64,000 nucleotides of DNA from Datnioides undecimradiatus (lineage: Eukaryota > Chordata > Actinopteri > Lobotiformes > Datnioididae), in contig WARS01000044.1 of the NCBI GenBank assembly GCA_008933995.1, positions 1,880,866 to 1,944,865 on the forward strand, in the 5' to 3' direction. The position numbers and the translations under genes were made by a program. Positions 38,733-51,098 of the stretch are shown piece by piece; position 1 is the first letter of the stretch, and every line of letters begins with the position of its first letter. The notes under the pieces are model-generated. The model worked only from the letters and a program-made list of their open reading frames with translations, did no database searches and was not told where the DNA came from.

Positions 38733-39053
38733 AGCTGTGACTAACCAATGCTTTCATTAAAAAACAATCTGCTGATTATCTTCTTGATTAACCGATTAGG
38801 GGTTGGTCTACATAATTTCATAAAATAGTAACAATAATCATTGTTTCTTAAAACACAGTGCAACATTTTCAAACTCCTTCATCCAACAAAAACACAAATA
38901 TAGGACGAAGTAAAGCAACTTTGCTGGAACGAAACAATGTGTGAAATTTGATAAATGGCTTATAACATTTATCGATTATCAAAATAATTGCCAATTATTT
39001 TTCTTTCAGTTGTCTAATCAGTACATCAACAAATTGTGTCAGCTCCAACCATA
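38733..39053. repeat. same ATTAATCG-rich teleost repeat, copy 2, opposite orientation
   Basis: The element begins AGCTGTGACTAACCAATGCT, continues through TTGATTAACCGATTAGGGGT and GGTCTACATAATTTCATAAA, and ends TTATCGATTATCAAAATAAT, then TAATCAGTACATCAAC and CAGCTCCAACCA. These are the reverse-orientation landmarks of the family seen at 25562-25920. The middle, which should contain the reversed CCAGCTTCTCAAATG landmark, is strongly decayed, suggesting an older or rearranged copy. It lies in intron 1, whereas copy 1 lies in intron 2. Confidence 0.7.
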
Positions 39054-40282
39054 GTTGTAATTTTCTCAGATGAGTATGGAATCGCTCAACTGAATTGGAG
39101 TAAGTAATTAAAAATCACCAAAGTCAGAGCCAGTAGCTTTTTCATGGAGGAAGGAAAACAGCATGAGAAAGCAAAGCAGCTTTGAGCGAAGCTAAAAAGA
39201 AAAGCTACCTTGTTCGTTCCCCCCTGCTTCATTCATGCTCTGCTACTTTGGTCGGGCACACATGTACACACAATCTGTTATGACTGCTCACAGAGCCTTG
39301 ACCGGTGTGTTGTCATGCCAACGGTGCAACTATCCACACTTTGTGCGCTAGATGAGGGAGGAGGCTGTGGCAGGGCGCGGCGTAGCGACGGTTATATTTA
39401 GCCTCTCATTAAGTAGCAAAAATTAATCAATACCTTTTCAGCTATGGAGACTCTATGAAGCTTAAAGCTAGATAGACAAAGCGGGATAGAGGCTGCGAAA
39501 TATAATGGGACGCAAAGATAAAGAGACCTTGAGATAGCAAAGGTGATGGTGGGAGAAGAAGTTGAACAGAGAAAGAGAAAGACAGGAGTGAAGAGGTATT
39601 AGCCTGACATGAAGCGTGCACTACAATAAAGCCAAGTCAACCAGTGTTATAAACCTGCCCTCCATTATAACCCCACAATGGAGTAATTCATGGCTGTGAG
39701 ATTGATTCAGTGGCTCCTGGCAGCTGCACAGTGGCCTGCAGATTTGCCTAAAGTCCATCAATTATGGAATAAAATACATTTTAATAGCAATTTTAACACT
39801 ATTTTTACTGACAATGATCAAATCTTTATATATGATTTTGTATTTTTTCCAGTAAACAAGCCAGTCACTCTCTCTTCTATTTCTGTCACTCTTTCCTCTC
39901 ACGTGTCCTTATGCAACACCACTGAGCCATTTATGTCTTTTTCAAGGATTCACAAGCAGCCACCGAGAGGGTTTATGTACAGACTGTATCTAACATCCCA
40001 ATTTTCCCTGAGAAATATGATCCAAACAAGGTATAAAGGTAGACAGATATAACTGTCCTGAAAAACACAAAGTAGTTCTGAGGGAAAACTGGTAGTTCAA
40101 TGAGGAAGGCAGAGCAGCATTTAACTCCCAAGTCTACCAGCAAGAAATACTACAGTACTTTATTTCCCTCTTCCCCAGTCTGAAATCTAATTCCTGGCAT
40201 TTGGAGGCCATTTGGAGCAGATCGATGGGGTTAACGCCCGTAGTAATCTGTTTGACCGCCTTGGGAGACGGCCAAGAAAGAG

Positions 40283-40284
<2 letters not shown>

Positions 40285-40320
<36 letters not shown>

Positions 40321-40395
40321 GTGTGCGTGCATGTGTGTGTGCGTGTGTGTGCGTGCATGTGTGTGTGCGTGTGTGTGCGTGCATGCGTGTGTATG
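40285..40395. repeat. (GT)n with 26-bp higher-order repeat
   Basis: A pure GT run (40285-40314) passes into a GT/GC/CAT mixture built from a 26-base unit. The unit occurs at 40315-40340, exactly again at 40341-40366, and for about 19 bases from 40367. Each unit contains GCGTGCATG. The long His/Thr and Val/Cys open frames on both strands here are artefacts of the repeat. Confidence 0.95.
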
Positions 40396-43300
40396 TATGC
40401 CTGTGTGTGAGAGAAAAAGCGAGTTGGTGGGGTGAGGGCTGCTCGAAGAAGAATCTGGAGATGGAAACTCAAAGGGAGGCTTTTAACACTGTCTAATGCT
40501 GAGGATCCATAAACAGAAGGCTTGCTACAGTGTGACATGCTGCTGTTCAGCCACACACTCATATGTGACATGAGCTGTACTTCACCCACTGGATTTAGAG
40601 ATACTTGTGATCATATTCAGACTATATTACTGTTTTTATTTTTTGCAAAATGTCTCCTCCCCAGCTTGACATTTCAGTGCAGTGAGTTTGCAGCACTACG
40701 TTCCCCATTTAGAGGATATTAGTGATGGGACAGCTGGCCGAGGAGGAGTTTATTTCAAATGCTCCTCAATACATTGTCTCCATTACCTCTCCTTCACTCT
40801 GACCTTTACACAAAGCTACAGAGATTTATCCTCACTGATATATCATTACATGATGACATTAGCCTACTGTTATTGTGCTGCTGATTAATCACACTCAATT
40901 AGGCCTAAATGTGAGGAAACAGCTGCCCTGGAATGTCAGAATAAAATACATTTTTTTACCCATTATCTGCTGTTCCATGAGGTCATTTGCATCCCTTATA
41001 TTTTTAATCACAGTTCTTTTACGTCTTAGAAAACAGCATGTTTTTAAAGGTCAGCGTGTCTCAATGCCCCTTTTTCTGAGAATAACTTCAAAGTACACAC
41101 AAGTAAAACAAAATCCCAAATCCTTACCAAAGTTTAAGGCACAGTTCCATACAAGCTTAAAAAATTTCATAAGAAATGTTTTATTAATTAATTTCCCCTG
41201 AGTAGTATACAGTACTATACATTCTAAAAGATAACTTCTTTCAAAAAGCTATAAAAAAGATGACTTGACCATTAAGAAAACAATTAACTTATTAAAACAT
41301 GCAGACTTATTAAAAAAATGGCAAGGTCATATCTATGTAGCAGAACTTAAGAATCTACCTAGCTATCATGGCTTTAGGTTTAAACCTTTTCTAGATTAAA
41401 TACTCCAAACTAAACACTGGTTGAGAATGAACAGATATTTAGATTAGCCCTTCCTCCACAGGGTCGCCCACAAAACAACACTGTCCTTCACATGTTGAGT
41501 TTTTGAACCAATCCCTCCAATTTAACCAGCACTATATGTGAAACAGCCCTGAAGAGACCACCAAAGTGTGTTGCTGTACTGTATGCGTGTGTGTGCATCT
41601 GTGTGTGTGTTTGCACATGCACACATGTGTGATATTGTGACAAGAACAAGAGCTGATCAGAGCACCAGGCTGGAGCTAACCATGATGAAATGCCTTGTTA
41701 GCGCTGCAAACAGAGGCAGCTGCACCTGTCCCTCTTCTAATGGCAAATTACTGCACCCAAATCAGCAACCTGAGGCCCAACACTGCGCACACACGCACCA
41801 ACGTGTGAGGGTGTGAGGGAGAAAGAGAGAGAACAACAGAGAGAAACACGGAGGGGAGAGCCTGATCTGATGTCAGAAGCAATCTGCTCTTCACACGCTG
41901 CGTTTGTTCATGACAAGGCCAATAGCGCAGGTGATTACTGAGAACAAAATCCTCAAGATTCCCACCACAGAAAATGGGACTTTACAGGTTGTGTACATGT
42001 TGTCACCTTGCCTGCCTGAATCAACATAATATAATGTCATTTACACAGCTGTAAAATGTGTATATATCATAGCTATGTGTGAATACAATGGCTATATAAA
42101 CACTTCCTTAACATAACATATTCTTCTCACCCAGGAAACAGAATCTGTGCAACTACAACACCTGGCGTTATTTGTTTTAAAATTACTTTTAAGTCTTTTG
42201 TTGGTAGATTTTACTTGTAATGCTTCACTGAGGATACATGCATTAAAAAAAAATGCTAATCTATTTAACGAGGAAAACCCCAGAACACTTTGAACCGACA
42301 CAGACAACCCAGGGACACCACCCACCCACACACAAAAAGATGAAGAAGTAACTTTGAGTTATGAAAAAGAATCCCATCAATACTTGTTGCGTATAATATG
42401 TCACTCTCTATAACAGAGTCTATAAAAGCATGAAAAACATTAAATAACAGAATACTGCAAACACTCGTCAGTGTAAACATCAATTTACTTTGTTGAACCT
42501 ACACCGTTATCACTGTGGAACCTTCTTGTGCAACCATTGTCCCTTCATGCTGCATGTATATATTCCAAATCAGGTCCTGATGTTTTAAGCATCCACGCAG
42601 CAGAAGTGCAGCACATGCACAAAGCTGCTCTCCTCTAACAGCTACATCTGCCTCCTGCACGCGCTCCTCATTGAATTACTTCTGCATCTCCACGCCAGGA
42701 GAGGAAATGTGAGCCAGGCTGAATCCAGCAATTGCTAAAACATATGCTTGGCATTATAAAGCCCTATAGAGTCAGCAGAGTGCAGCCAATAGGTCAGATC
42801 TAAAGGAGATTATCTATTTCCCCATGTACAAACCCGACTAATCCTCTAAACTCTGTCGTGGCCGTCGATACCAACTACTGCTGGAAAAGGAAGAACAGGA
42901 GGCGGAGGCTGTTGAGTATGTGAATCCGTCTGCAAGAGTAAAGTTTTACTATTTTAGAGTACAGGCAATGTAACTGTGGTATATTTAATTATCTTAACTG
43001 TGCATCAATAGCAATTTGATAAAGAGGGCTCCCCTGAGTTCACTGGGGTCATTCATCTGTCAATTAAGGTCAAGCTGCTGCTGACTGAGCTTCTCATGCA
43101 GCAGTGGCAGCCTCATCTTGCTGGCTACCATCCTCACACACACAGACACAAGATCTTTAAGAAGAGAGAGCTATTTGTTCCCCATCAATGAGCCCCCTGA
43201 CAATTGAGAGGTCCACTGGGGTGTAACATACCACCCACCATGCTGTTTCTCTTTCTCTTTGTAAATGACCAGCAAGATATGGCTGACAGGTAATTCACAG

Positions 43301-43875
43301 ACTTAAGGAACCAATGTAAAAAGCAACAGCCAAGCCTTTAAGTGAGATACTTGGGGAAGAGCAACATAAAAGAGAGAGAGCGAGGAAGAAGAGGTGAGGA
43401 TGATGTGGAGTTGCGTATGCAGCCAGCATCAAGGCTCCTTGTGGTAACATTTAGACAGCAGGCCCTGGTGTATATGAAGAGAGTCCACATTGATTGAGAG
43501 AAGAGTGGATGAAGTGAAATTGAGAGCAGGAAGAGTGATGGAGTTGGGGTTTTTTTTAAATCTGTTCCTTTCACACTGTATGCCTGCAACAGCAAGAAAA
43601 AAGAATTGAGGAAGCCACCACTTGTCTGGGGAGAGACTGGCCTTTAAAATCGACTGCGACAGACTGACTGGGCTGCTCAAGCTGATGGCTGTTTGCCCTC
43701 CATCTCCTCCTCTCTCCACCTCTCCCTGCAGTCTGGCTCTTGTTATGGCACTCCATCTATCCCTCGCTTTCTGGAGAGCTCAGATGGCCACCAGGATAAC
43801 CATGATGGCACGTTGGATGCCTCTTCGGTGGTGACAAGTCTCTTTCTCTCCTTTTCACTTTCTGTCTCTGCCATG

Positions 43876-43923
<48 letters not shown>
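43876..43923. repeat. (CA)n microsatellite
   Basis: About 22 uninterrupted CA units preceded by GCACG. The open frames over it are low-complexity artefacts. Confidence 0.97.
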
Positions 43924-43924
<1 letters not shown>

Positions 43925-44338
43925 GTCTCCCCCTGTGCTCATGCTTATTCTCAAACACACACATACACCAAATAAATCATCATCCTTCAGCAAACACGTG
44001 CCAAAGCACAATCATGGACAAATGCACACACACACTAACATGCACATCGGCTCACTCACGAATCTGAGATAAGCTCAAATTGGCCAGTGGTACTAAAATC
44101 ACAGCGAACACATTGCACCTTTATTAGCAATCTGTGCCGTGCAGGAAGCAGACGCTGTGTTAAGCCTATTACAGGTTGTTGTGCTTTTGACAAGGCCTGA
44201 CAACAGCTGGAACATGTTGCGCTAACCAGTGAGGGGGGCGGACCAAAGTGTAATCCCAGTGAAACGAGCCAATCACTGGACAAGAGAGGAGAGGAGAGGT
44301 AGTTGGTAAATTGATTTTCAGGGTAGATTTTTGTGTAA

Positions 44339-44357
44339 TATTATTATTATTATTATT
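44339..44357. repeat. (TTA)n microsatellite
   Basis: About six TTA units. Similar short ATT runs occur near 22413 and 63600. Confidence 0.9.
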
Positions 44358-44627
44358 CACCTGATAGTAGGCCCAAATATGTGCTATTAATACTATGCAA
44401 CTTCACTGCAATTTTGTATATGTAATAGGTGAATGTTAGCTGTTTTCTGTTTGACAGGATGGCTTATTTTGCCCCAGTATAACAGCAGTGAATATCATAT
44501 CCATCCTGCCAGTGTCACTGAGGCCAGAGTTTCTAAAGGGATCTGAACTTTTGTCGTGTTGATTGCAGAAATAACATGACATATGCTCTGACTGCTTTAT
44601 CAAAGCTAGCATCAGTGCTGCATGAAT

Positions 44628-44715
44628 TATCTACCACTCTGGTCCAGCCTGAGCAGCTCAACAACTGTTGATGGATTGCCAGAAAATGTATTATCATGAT
44701 TATTAACATGGTAAC
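44628..44715. repeat. fragment of the CCATCCAATAGTT-type interspersed repeat, opposite orientation
   Basis: A short fragment reads CTCTGGTCCAGCCTGAGCAG, then CTCAACAACTGTTGATGGAT and TGCCAGAAAATGTATTATCA, then TTAACATGGT. This matches, in reverse orientation, the segment of the repeat at 20488-20925 whose plus-strand form reads CATGGCAATCCATCCAATAG. Only about 90 bases are recognisable, and the flanks have decayed or were never part of it. Confidence 0.6.
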
Positions 44716-47026
44716 TGACAATTCAGGCTTGATTATATGAATTTTGTGTTCATGCCCGCCCAACAGAATTTGAACACAGGGGGTCAATAAATGTTTGTTT
44801 TGGGTTTTTTTTACCTTACTGCAGAGGTGAAGGCCCCCAAATGATGTATCTGCTAACTAGTGAATGACAAAGTCTGTGGCAGTGGGGATGTGGACAGAAA
44901 GTGGGAAGAAGAAGGAAAGAGGGGGGAGAGCCCGTTTATCAAGTTAATTGTTTCTTGGCCCCGAAGGTCCTCCACTCTCTCCCATGGATGAGTCCAGTAA
45001 AGTGGGGCAGTAGAAAGAGAAAGCGGTGGTAGAAAGGAGGAAGGAAGGAGTCAATAAATTTAGTTAATGGTACAGCAGTAAATGAGTGAAGCACTGGGTA
45101 AAGAGACAGTTTAGTAGTATGCAGGGGTCCAGTTACAGCAGAGAGAGAAAGAGAAAGAAACTTCTGCGAGTCAGTTAGTAATTTTCCTAAGCTTGCTTGA
45201 TTTGGGGAGTTGTGGTATCTAGCTGCTACAAAACGCACCATGGTCAATTTTGACTCAAAGCATTCCTCATCCTCTTTCCTCTTTTTTTTGTTTGACAGTG
45301 CAACCCTGAATGAACTCAAAATGAAAAATTGCTACCCTTCAAGACACTTGTTAGATTATGTTCCAGTTTTCCTCTACTGAAGCAGCCCATAAACTGAATA
45401 ATAAAGGAGCACATAAAACCCCTCGTATATTTCTTGTCAATTAGGGATATTAAAGCTTTATGGACAACAACTGTGTGAAAGTTTCAAACCAATTCATTGC
45501 TTCTCTCCTCCACCCTCTCCTATCGCCTTCTCAATCGCCTATCACCTTTTTGAAAACTCCAGCATAAACATACAAATCCTGCTGGATATCGCTGACCTCT
45601 GCTTTCTAAGAATTCACAGTTAAGAGTCTCTGCCTCCACTTTTTACAGCCTGTTTTCTCTCACATAAAGCTGTCTGCAAGAGTAGAGACCGCCAGTCATA
45701 TCCAGGTTACAGGAGGAGAGTCTGATGAGAAACCATTTTCTGTTATAGTTGAAACATACACAAACTAGATCTTGAGGGCCTGCGTCAACTCAGTTGCCCA
45801 ACAGAGCACTGCGTGAGTGAGCAGCATGGAGTGATCATTTTTCTGACTGAAGACTGAAGGAGCTTGGTCTGTGTGTGTACAGGTGTAAAGTACTGTCACC
45901 TTTGTTGGAAAGTGCCATTACTAGTTAATTACAGGAGACATGACAAAACACTCAAGTGTTACACAGAGTTTTATCATCTTGTCCTCCTGGTTATTTAAAG
46001 GAACCAGCGTCATGCTAGCTGTGTCTCCCTGTTAAAAGTCTTCATGCTGTTGCTAACCAGCTGCTGGCTGTTGTCTTATCCCCATTAAGTATATGTCCAT
46101 GTATGTCGCTCTTAAAGCCTTCAGCTTTCTCTGTGCAACTATTTTACATTAACCATATGCTGTATCATATACAAAATACTGCTGGATTACTTGAAAAGGT
46201 TAATATTAAACAAACAGTGCTTTGTTTTATTTTCGGTTGGATATTAAATCAGGATCTGTTTTAAATCCAGTGTTTTCTGTAATAAATTCCAAGTCCAAGC
46301 CGAGATAACACTGTTGACATCATCAGGATTATGTTCAGTGACTTGATAGCGCTCCAATAGAGCAACACAATACATTATTCTATTCTTCACAGGTTGAGTT
46401 GTCTCCATAACTAGTTAAATACTGTCGATATGAGGACCACCACATGTGAAAACCGTGAAATTGATTCCCTTAAGGTTGAAGAAGGATGATGGTCACAGAT
46501 AAGTGAAAGCAGGAAAACTGGCTGCATTGCGCTCAATCACACACTTTGCTTTTCTGTGACTTCACCTGTCAGTCATTATGGTGTCATGTTTTCAATAATT
46601 TCTAACATGTAACACATAATGGGAATTCATTTTAGATTCAGTTTGACATTGTCTTTTGGAAGGGCGCTTTCCCCACCATGATCACCACACAAGTCACGTT
46701 TGTGCCTGTGTGTTCAGATGACATTGCCTGTAGTCCTCTCCACTATTGGTTATCTAATAATGGCCATTTAGAGAGTGGGAAAAGGCAGATATTGCGGGTG
46801 ACATTTAGTCAGGTCTGAAAGGACAAATACTGACAGATTACTCATCCTTCTCCAAATTAGGAGGACCACCTATTGACAACGTTTATGACAAGGCAGAGAG
46901 CAGCGCAGCACCTGTCTATTCCACACAAGATAGATTGGATTCTGGGAAGTGTAGGCATGGTGGACTGTGAAACTTCAGAAAACTGGCCTGTCACATTTGG
47001 TGAGTGGGTGCGCAGAGGTCTGTGCA

Positions 47027-47030
<4 letters not shown>

Positions 47031-47060
<30 letters not shown>
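47031..47060. repeat. (TG)n microsatellite
   Basis: Fifteen TG units followed by CACTAAG. Confidence 0.97.
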
Positions 47061-47061
<1 letters not shown>

Positions 47062-47209
47062 ACTAAGTAGGATCGAGCAGAACACAGTTCAGGCTGCCCC
47101 TCGCTGCAGCCCAGGGATTCTTCTGTCCACGCACATCAATCTTGTTACAGCAGAACGCCGCCTCCCAGGAATCCTGGCCTAGACTCTGTTTGGATTTAGA
47201 ACCGCTCTT

Positions 47210-47440
47210 TCATTTTCTAAACCTATCTTCTCCTCTCTCCCTATCCACTACTTCTTCCACTATTTCATCAACATCATCATTCGCTCCCTCTCATCCTTTC
47301 ACTCACACTCTTTCTCTGTCTTGCAGTTACTTGTACCTCTTCTCTCTCTCTCTGTCACTCACTGCCCTCTCTTTCTCCCCAATCACTTCCCACCTCTCAT
47401 TCATCCCTTCTCTCTCTCTCTCTCTCTCTCTCTCCTCTCC
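47210..47440. repeat. pyrimidine-rich tract with (TC)n
   Basis: About 230 bases dominated by T and C, including a pure TC run at 47409-47434 and a shorter one near 47338. The Ser/Leu/Pro-rich open frames across it are compositional artefacts. Confidence 0.9.
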
Positions 47441-48203
47441 AGGAGGTTTAAAGTTATTAAGGGTCATGGCTGCAAGCCTTGCATCATTAACACATCTTCT
47501 CTGGATGTTAACGTTGCAGTTTTCTGCTCAATCCAATTAATGTCTTAGTTAATCACCTAACCATATTTTTCAAAGGTTGGTTTGAAAGAGTGGACTGCCG
47601 TAACATGGAAAGCAAATGTGCTTATCAATCATTAACATTAGCTGAAAATTGATTAAATAGGCAGTGACAGGAGAGCACAGAGGAAAGCAGAATAGCTGTT
47701 GAAGATAAATGGATAATGACATCCAACTGAAATGAAAAGACACACGTAAATGTGTACATATATGGAGGAGTAGTGTTTTTATTTATGTCTGACAAAATGG
47801 GCAAAAAGGCCACGGTTATGACTACTTTCACTTGCCAAAACTACAAAAGTGTATATTTTAGAAATGTGATCAATTGGTTTGACGTATGGAGCCCCAAAAG
47901 AACTTGACACCTCACAGCAAGTTTACATTCTCTGGACATTTTTCAGGGGTACATTTGTTACTCGGTGTGTGCTTGCTTTAGACCAGCAGTAATTCACATC
48001 CACTGGGAGGTCCACTGCTACCAGAACACATGCACTCACTGTCACAAACAAAAAACACATGCGTGCACACACACACAAACACAAAACACCATGTACCCTG
48101 GGATTCATCAACCAGCGCATATTTAACCAGGCTGGGGGCCATGCCAACAGTGTCCACAAACAATCATCAATCACCAGCAGCTACATACACGCCACACACG
48201 TGG

Positions 48204-48225
48204 ACACACACACACACACACACAC
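48204..48225. repeat. (AC)n microsatellite
   Basis: About 11 AC units ending in ACGCACC. Confidence 0.9.
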
Positions 48226-48391
48226 GCACCATCCAACCAGGTGGTCGACTCTTGTCTCACAATAGCTAATTTCCGGGCCAAATAAACACTCCAGTTGAAG
48301 GCATTGACTGTGAGTGCTTGTCGTTTCTAATGAATCGCTTATTGACTGGCCTGCGTTGAGGTGACTGGAAAGACATAGCAATAAGAAAGAG

Positions 48392-48413
48392 TCTCTCTCT
48401 CTCTCTCTCTCTC
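48392..48413. repeat. (TC)n microsatellite
   Basis: Eleven TC units followed by ACACAGG. Confidence 0.95.
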
Positions 48414-48920
48414 ACACAGGACGATGGTAAAGCAGGAATGTGACAGCCCCAGCAATCGGACAACACCGTCTCGTTTGAGAGGCTGACGTACAACACTGTG
48501 TTGCCATAGCTACTGAGAAAGAGAGAGAGAAAAGGAGGTGATGGAGAGAGGAGGGAGAGAGGGGGCTAGACTGCAAAGGAAAATTAATTTGTGTACAAGG
48601 CCATGTCGCAAAGAAAATTGCATTTTCCCTTAGATGGGGACAGAGGGAGAAGCTGTTGTTAGTCCCATGTTTGTGTGGATAAAAGTGAATGTTCGTGCGC
48701 GCGTGAGTGTCTGCACACACGTGTCTACAGCCAGCCAGATGCCATCTCAGTGGATTGTGGACAGAAGTGTTGCAGGATGTCAGAAGGCGCTTCATTACGG
48801 AGGCTTTTAAATAAAACAGACTGAAAGGCTTAAAATAAGATGCAGCCATGGAGCAGGATATACACACTATTGCAAAGAAAAGAGAGAAATGAAGAGAAAA
48901 AAGGAAACACTGATGAATTT

Positions 48921-48922
<2 letters not shown>

Positions 48923-48969
<47 letters not shown>
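48923..48969. repeat. (GT)n microsatellite, inverted partner of the CA run at 49057
   Basis: About 23 uninterrupted GT units. A complementary (AC)n run lies 87 bases to the right, so the two could pair within one strand or in the transcript. Confidence 0.97.
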
Positions 48970-48970
<1 letters not shown>

Positions 48971-49056
48971 ATGTTTGTGTCATACCCTTCACACACAAAC
49001 ACCAGCAGGCAAAGAGGAACATGCAAAAGAGCACACTTTGCATGCATTGCTTTGAT

Positions 49057-49077
49057 ACACACACACACACACACACA
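49057..49077. repeat. (AC)n microsatellite
   Basis: About ten AC units followed by GAGCGAGAG. It is complementary to the GT run at 48923-48969. Confidence 0.95.
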
Positions 49078-50073
49078 GAGCGAGAGAAAGATTTTTCTCT
49101 TTTTGTGGCATGACGAGTCGTCTGAATTCCACGGCTCTCTAAGTAGGTCATGCAGCCTTTTCAGAGTTCCACTCCTCCCCACGCTGCATCAAAAATGCAT
49201 AAATCCCTGCACATTCTCCCTGCTAGCAGCTTCTCAGGCCAGCTAAAGCACATCTTTAGTGATTCTAATCCCATCAAAGGTGGTTCTGCTGGTATGTAAA
49301 CACAACATGGGATAAAAAAAAATGCCCTGTGTGGCAGTTACATTCATGACTGCTCCTTTTTTTTGTTTGTTTTTTTGCAGGGTGGGGGGGTCATGAGGTT
49401 CTAATGTAGCAATCCACTTCGTGACAAGGTGGGCAACTATGTTTGGTCCAAGTCTGGTTACAACAAAAGTAGAACTGAGTGTTTTGTTCACAGTAGCTAA
49501 GGCTGGTTGGTGATGCTATCTCCAAAGATACACTCCACAGTCAGATGAGTCGAACGGGGGAGGTACAAAGTGAACGCAGGTGAGATAAGCACCGCCATGC
49601 CTCCGGACAATGGAGGAGCAATCAAGAGATGGTGCGTGCTTACAGTGTGGAAATGTTACAGCTGATGTTGTACGAGCTGTGCTGTGGTATCCTTGACTCT
49701 TTTTGCAGACTTAAAATGTAAAGCATCAACAACAACATGTGCTCATTATCAAATCAATCGCATTAAAACACACAAAAACAATCTGCAAAAGCCTGAATAA
49801 TGTGCTCTGTTAATATGTTAGAGAGTCCCATTAAAAAAATATGGATGGACATTTTATCTGTGCATATGTGACAGCTGTGCTTCATGTCAGCCCCAAAGTT
49901 TCCTCTCTGGCCCGCTCTGGGTATTGGGTTCTTTTATAGATGAATAATTGAGTAGATCACAATAATAGTCTTCCTCTGTTACATCCCAATCTCTGACCAC
50001 TGAGCCACCCATGGGACTACAAGTGACAGTCATCACCAGTGACTCTTCGTGACTGCATCACCTATCACAGTGC

Positions 50074-50075
<2 letters not shown>

Positions 50076-50115
<40 letters not shown>
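50076..50115. repeat. (TG)n microsatellite
   Basis: Twenty TG units, pure, followed by TTATGTGGG. Confidence 0.97.
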
Positions 50116-50118
<3 letters not shown>

Positions 50119-50956
50119 GTGGGTTCTTTGTGTGCCTGTGCATGTGTGCCTGAATAATTTAAAAGAAAGCAAAGTATCCGTTCTAAATGACATGTAAGAA
50201 AACCACATAAAAGAAAGCACTGAATAAGCATTACATAATGTTAATCAATTTATCTCTGTCTATGTATAATTCTCCTCAACACTCTGCATCTCTTCCGCCA
50301 TCTGAAATGTTAGACTCTTACCCCAAAGCCATTATAATTTCCGGCAATATCATTTATTACGCAATGATCCTTATTGATTTTTTTGGTGGTGCTGCTTTAG
50401 ATTCAGCAGGAGAGGAGAGTTATATCTCTTGTCACAAGAGCAAGTTACTCTTTGCCTGGCCTGACCTATTAGATCAAAACTGAGTAAATCAAAGCTCGAG
50501 GTAAACACTCACCACACCAATTTAGCTCTGATTCATGCACTCAGGACACACATCCATAAAGAAAAAGCAAGGATGAAATTGCAAACGTCGCTACACGTAC
50601 TGATCAGCTTGGCCCCTCAAACATTCACTCTGTTAAACTGCAACAAAATCTCAAAGCTGCCACCATTTCAGCAGCAACAATCACCGTCTTCCTGTCAAAG
50701 TTGGATGAAAGTATCAAGAATGTTTTGGTGAAGAGGAAAACTTTATTCTGCTGCTATATCTGTCAGGATGTCAAAATGTAATATTAATGAAGACCACAAA
50801 TGCGGTCAATAAGAATACACTATAAGAGGCTGGCCTTAAAGACAGCCCTAAAGCCAGTATTGAACCCCACCTCATAAATAAATCAACCAGCTTTAGCCAG
50901 ATTCTCAACCAAGAGAGTCTGCAGGACTGTATATTGGGGAAACAGAGAAGATGTTG

Positions 50957-50977
50957 GTGTGTGTGTGTGTGTGTGTA
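50957..50977. repeat. (GT)n microsatellite, inverted partner of the CA run at 51036
   Basis: About ten GT units, 58 bases left of a long complementary CA-rich run. Confidence 0.95.
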
Positions 50978-51035
50978 TGGGAGGGGGAAGCAGAGTGGAG
51001 GGAAACATGTCTCTGTGTCACTGGTGGCTGGTCAA

Positions 51036-51045
51036 CGCACGCACG

Positions 51046-51094
<49 letters not shown>

Positions 51095-51098
51095 ACAA
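51036..51098. repeat. (CGCA)n(CA)n compound microsatellite
   Basis: Three CGCA-type units lead into about 18 CA units with one AAAC interruption near 51086. Confidence 0.95.

Noticed and set aside
40134-40589. 151-codon frame on the minus strand rich in His/Thr
   Set aside because: It is produced by the GT/CA microsatellite at 40285-40395, which is open in several frames.
48412-48867. 151-codon frame on the minus strand
   Set aside because: Composition follows the surrounding purine/pyrimidine tracts. There is no domain, no splice sites and no match to a known protein.
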